A stretch of 64,000 nt of DNA from JBPOIC01 sp052034865 (lineage in GTDB: Bacteria > UBA10199 > JADFYH01), in assembly GCA_052034865.1 (NCBI GenBank), contig JBPOIC010000003.1:1-64000 (forward strand), given 5' to 3'. Shown piece by piece: positions 63,335-64,000 of this stretch. The notes below the pieces were generated by a model. It was not told the DNA's origin and did no database searches. It worked only from the letters and a program-made list of their open reading frames with translations. Position 1 is the stretch's first letter; every line of letters begins with the position of its first letter. Made by a program: the position numbers and the translations under genes.

Positions 63335-64000
63335 ATGATTAAACCTTCCTCCGTTCAGCCCGGTGAAACAATTGGAATTGTCGCCCCTGCTTCTTCATTT
63401 GATGTGGATGAGTTTCATAAAGGGATTCGTTGTCTTGAAAACCTCGGATTTCGGGTGCGGTATCGGGAAGATATTTTTTCAAAATATAAATATCTAGCGG
63501 GTACCGATGAGCGACGGGCAGCGGAACTGATGGATTTTTTTACGGACCCTTCCATCAAAGCTATTTTGTGCGCTCGTGGAGGATACGGGACCTCTCGACT
63601 TCTTCCCTTGCTCGATTTTGATCAAATCAAAAAATTTCCAAAAGTATTAATAGGTTATTCAGACATATCCCTGCTTCTTTTAGCGCTTCAGCAATCTCTA
63701 TCCTGGGTGGTTTTTCATGGTCCAGTTGTTGCCAAAACGATGGGAGAGGATTGGAAATTCGAGGATCAGGCCTCCTTTTTTCATTGCTTGACGAATTCGG
63801 CCCCTTTGGGTGAAGTGCGGCGATCCGAACTTGTCTATCTAAATGAAGGTTGCGCAAAAGGGGTTTTGACTGGTGGGTGCCTTTCGATCATGTGCTCAAG
63901 TCTAGGCACTCCCTACGAGATTGAACCTGAAAACAAGATTTTGTTTCTCGAAGAAGTAAATGAAAAACCCTATGCGATCGACCGGATGCTCACGCAGCTC
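63335..64000 (+). CDS. LD-carboxypeptidase (peptidase S66 / LdcA-MccF family), 3' end missing
   Basis: The frame from ATG 63335 is open to the window edge (222 codons). It begins MIKPSSVQPGETIGIVAPAS, a typical S66 start, and has ICARGGYGTSRLL and the nucleophile serine in LIGYSDIS (about residue 112), followed by VFHGPVVAK. LdcA enzymes trim the terminal D-alanine from muropeptide tetrapeptides in the cytoplasm during wall recycling. MccF relatives cleave microcin C. The catalytic Glu and His would lie in the later part; EEVNEKPYAIDRML at the edge fits the Glu region. The subgroup cannot be settled from this fragment. Confidence 0.93.
   Translation, partial: MIKPSSVQPGETIGIVAPASSFDVDEFHKGIRCLENLGFRVRYREDIFSKYKYLAGTDERRAAELMDFFTDPSIKAILCARGGYGTSRLLPLLDFDQIKKFPKVLIGYSDISLLLLALQQSLSWVVFHGPVVAKTMGEDWKFEDQASFFHCLTNSAPLGEVRRSELVYLNEGCAKGVLTGGCLSIMCSSLGTPYEIEPENKILFLEEVNEKPYAIDRMLTQL

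Overview
The window comes from a Gram-negative bacterium with moderate GC. TonB-dependent receptors, a TonB energy transducer, lipoproteins and RpoN-dependent regulation all imply an outer membrane and a proteobacterial-type cell. Three features fit a deltaproteobacteria-like, probably uncultivated lineage: HPr kinase alongside rpoN-hpf-ptsN, very large lineage-specific proteins, and metagenome-type dispersed palindromic repeats. The placement is inference. No rRNA, tRNA, CRISPR array, prophage or complete insertion sequence was seen.

Layout. 3-7019: the 3' part of a giant modular protein, with an in-frame coding-like tail beyond its stop codon. 7033-12082 (minus): a sensor histidine kinase, a family 5 peptide-binding protein, a 22-residue peptide with an ideal ribosome binding site, and a radical SAM/SPASM enzyme. 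The last two look like an undescribed RiPP precursor and maturase pair. 12777-23408: the chromosomal origin neighbourhood. gyrB, recF, dnaN and dnaA run leftward and rpmH, rnpA, yidD and yidC run rightward. Origin-like elements lie both between dnaN and dnaA and upstream of dnaA. 23687-27604: unknown tail-anchored and lipoprotein genes.

27843-32583: ychF, then a minus-strand pair of an NtrC-type regulator and a TonB-dependent receptor. 33072-41881: acylphosphatase, then a cobalamin riboswitch followed by a vitamin B12 uptake locus: btuB, a large lipoprotein, a TPR-like protein, btuF, btuC, btuD and a tonB-like gene. 42202-45663: two divergent exported proteins, one of FG-GAP/PKD type and one a CSLREA beta-helix. 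46192-47745: srkA and efp, bracketed by two copies of a composite repeat. 48116-49903: an unknown proline-linker protein.

50067-59582: argC, pyrG, then rpoN-hpf-ptsN-hprK-EIIA(Man-type)-HPr-ptsI. This is a regulatory phosphotransferase system with no sugar permease in the window. 59684-62239: metK and ahcY, two steps of the activated methyl cycle. The right edge has a long AT-rich leader with small hairpins, a single-domain response regulator and a truncated LD-carboxypeptidase.

The B12 locus forms a complete path: outer-membrane receptor, energy transducer, periplasmic binding protein and inner-membrane ABC importer, under riboswitch control. MetK and AhcY make and remove S-adenosyl compounds, the cofactor class used by the radical SAM enzyme. 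RpoN is encoded here, as are two regulators that could connect to it (the NtrC-type protein and EIIA-Ntr). Several families of short palindromic repeats lie between genes, and the largest proteins of the window match no family I recognise.
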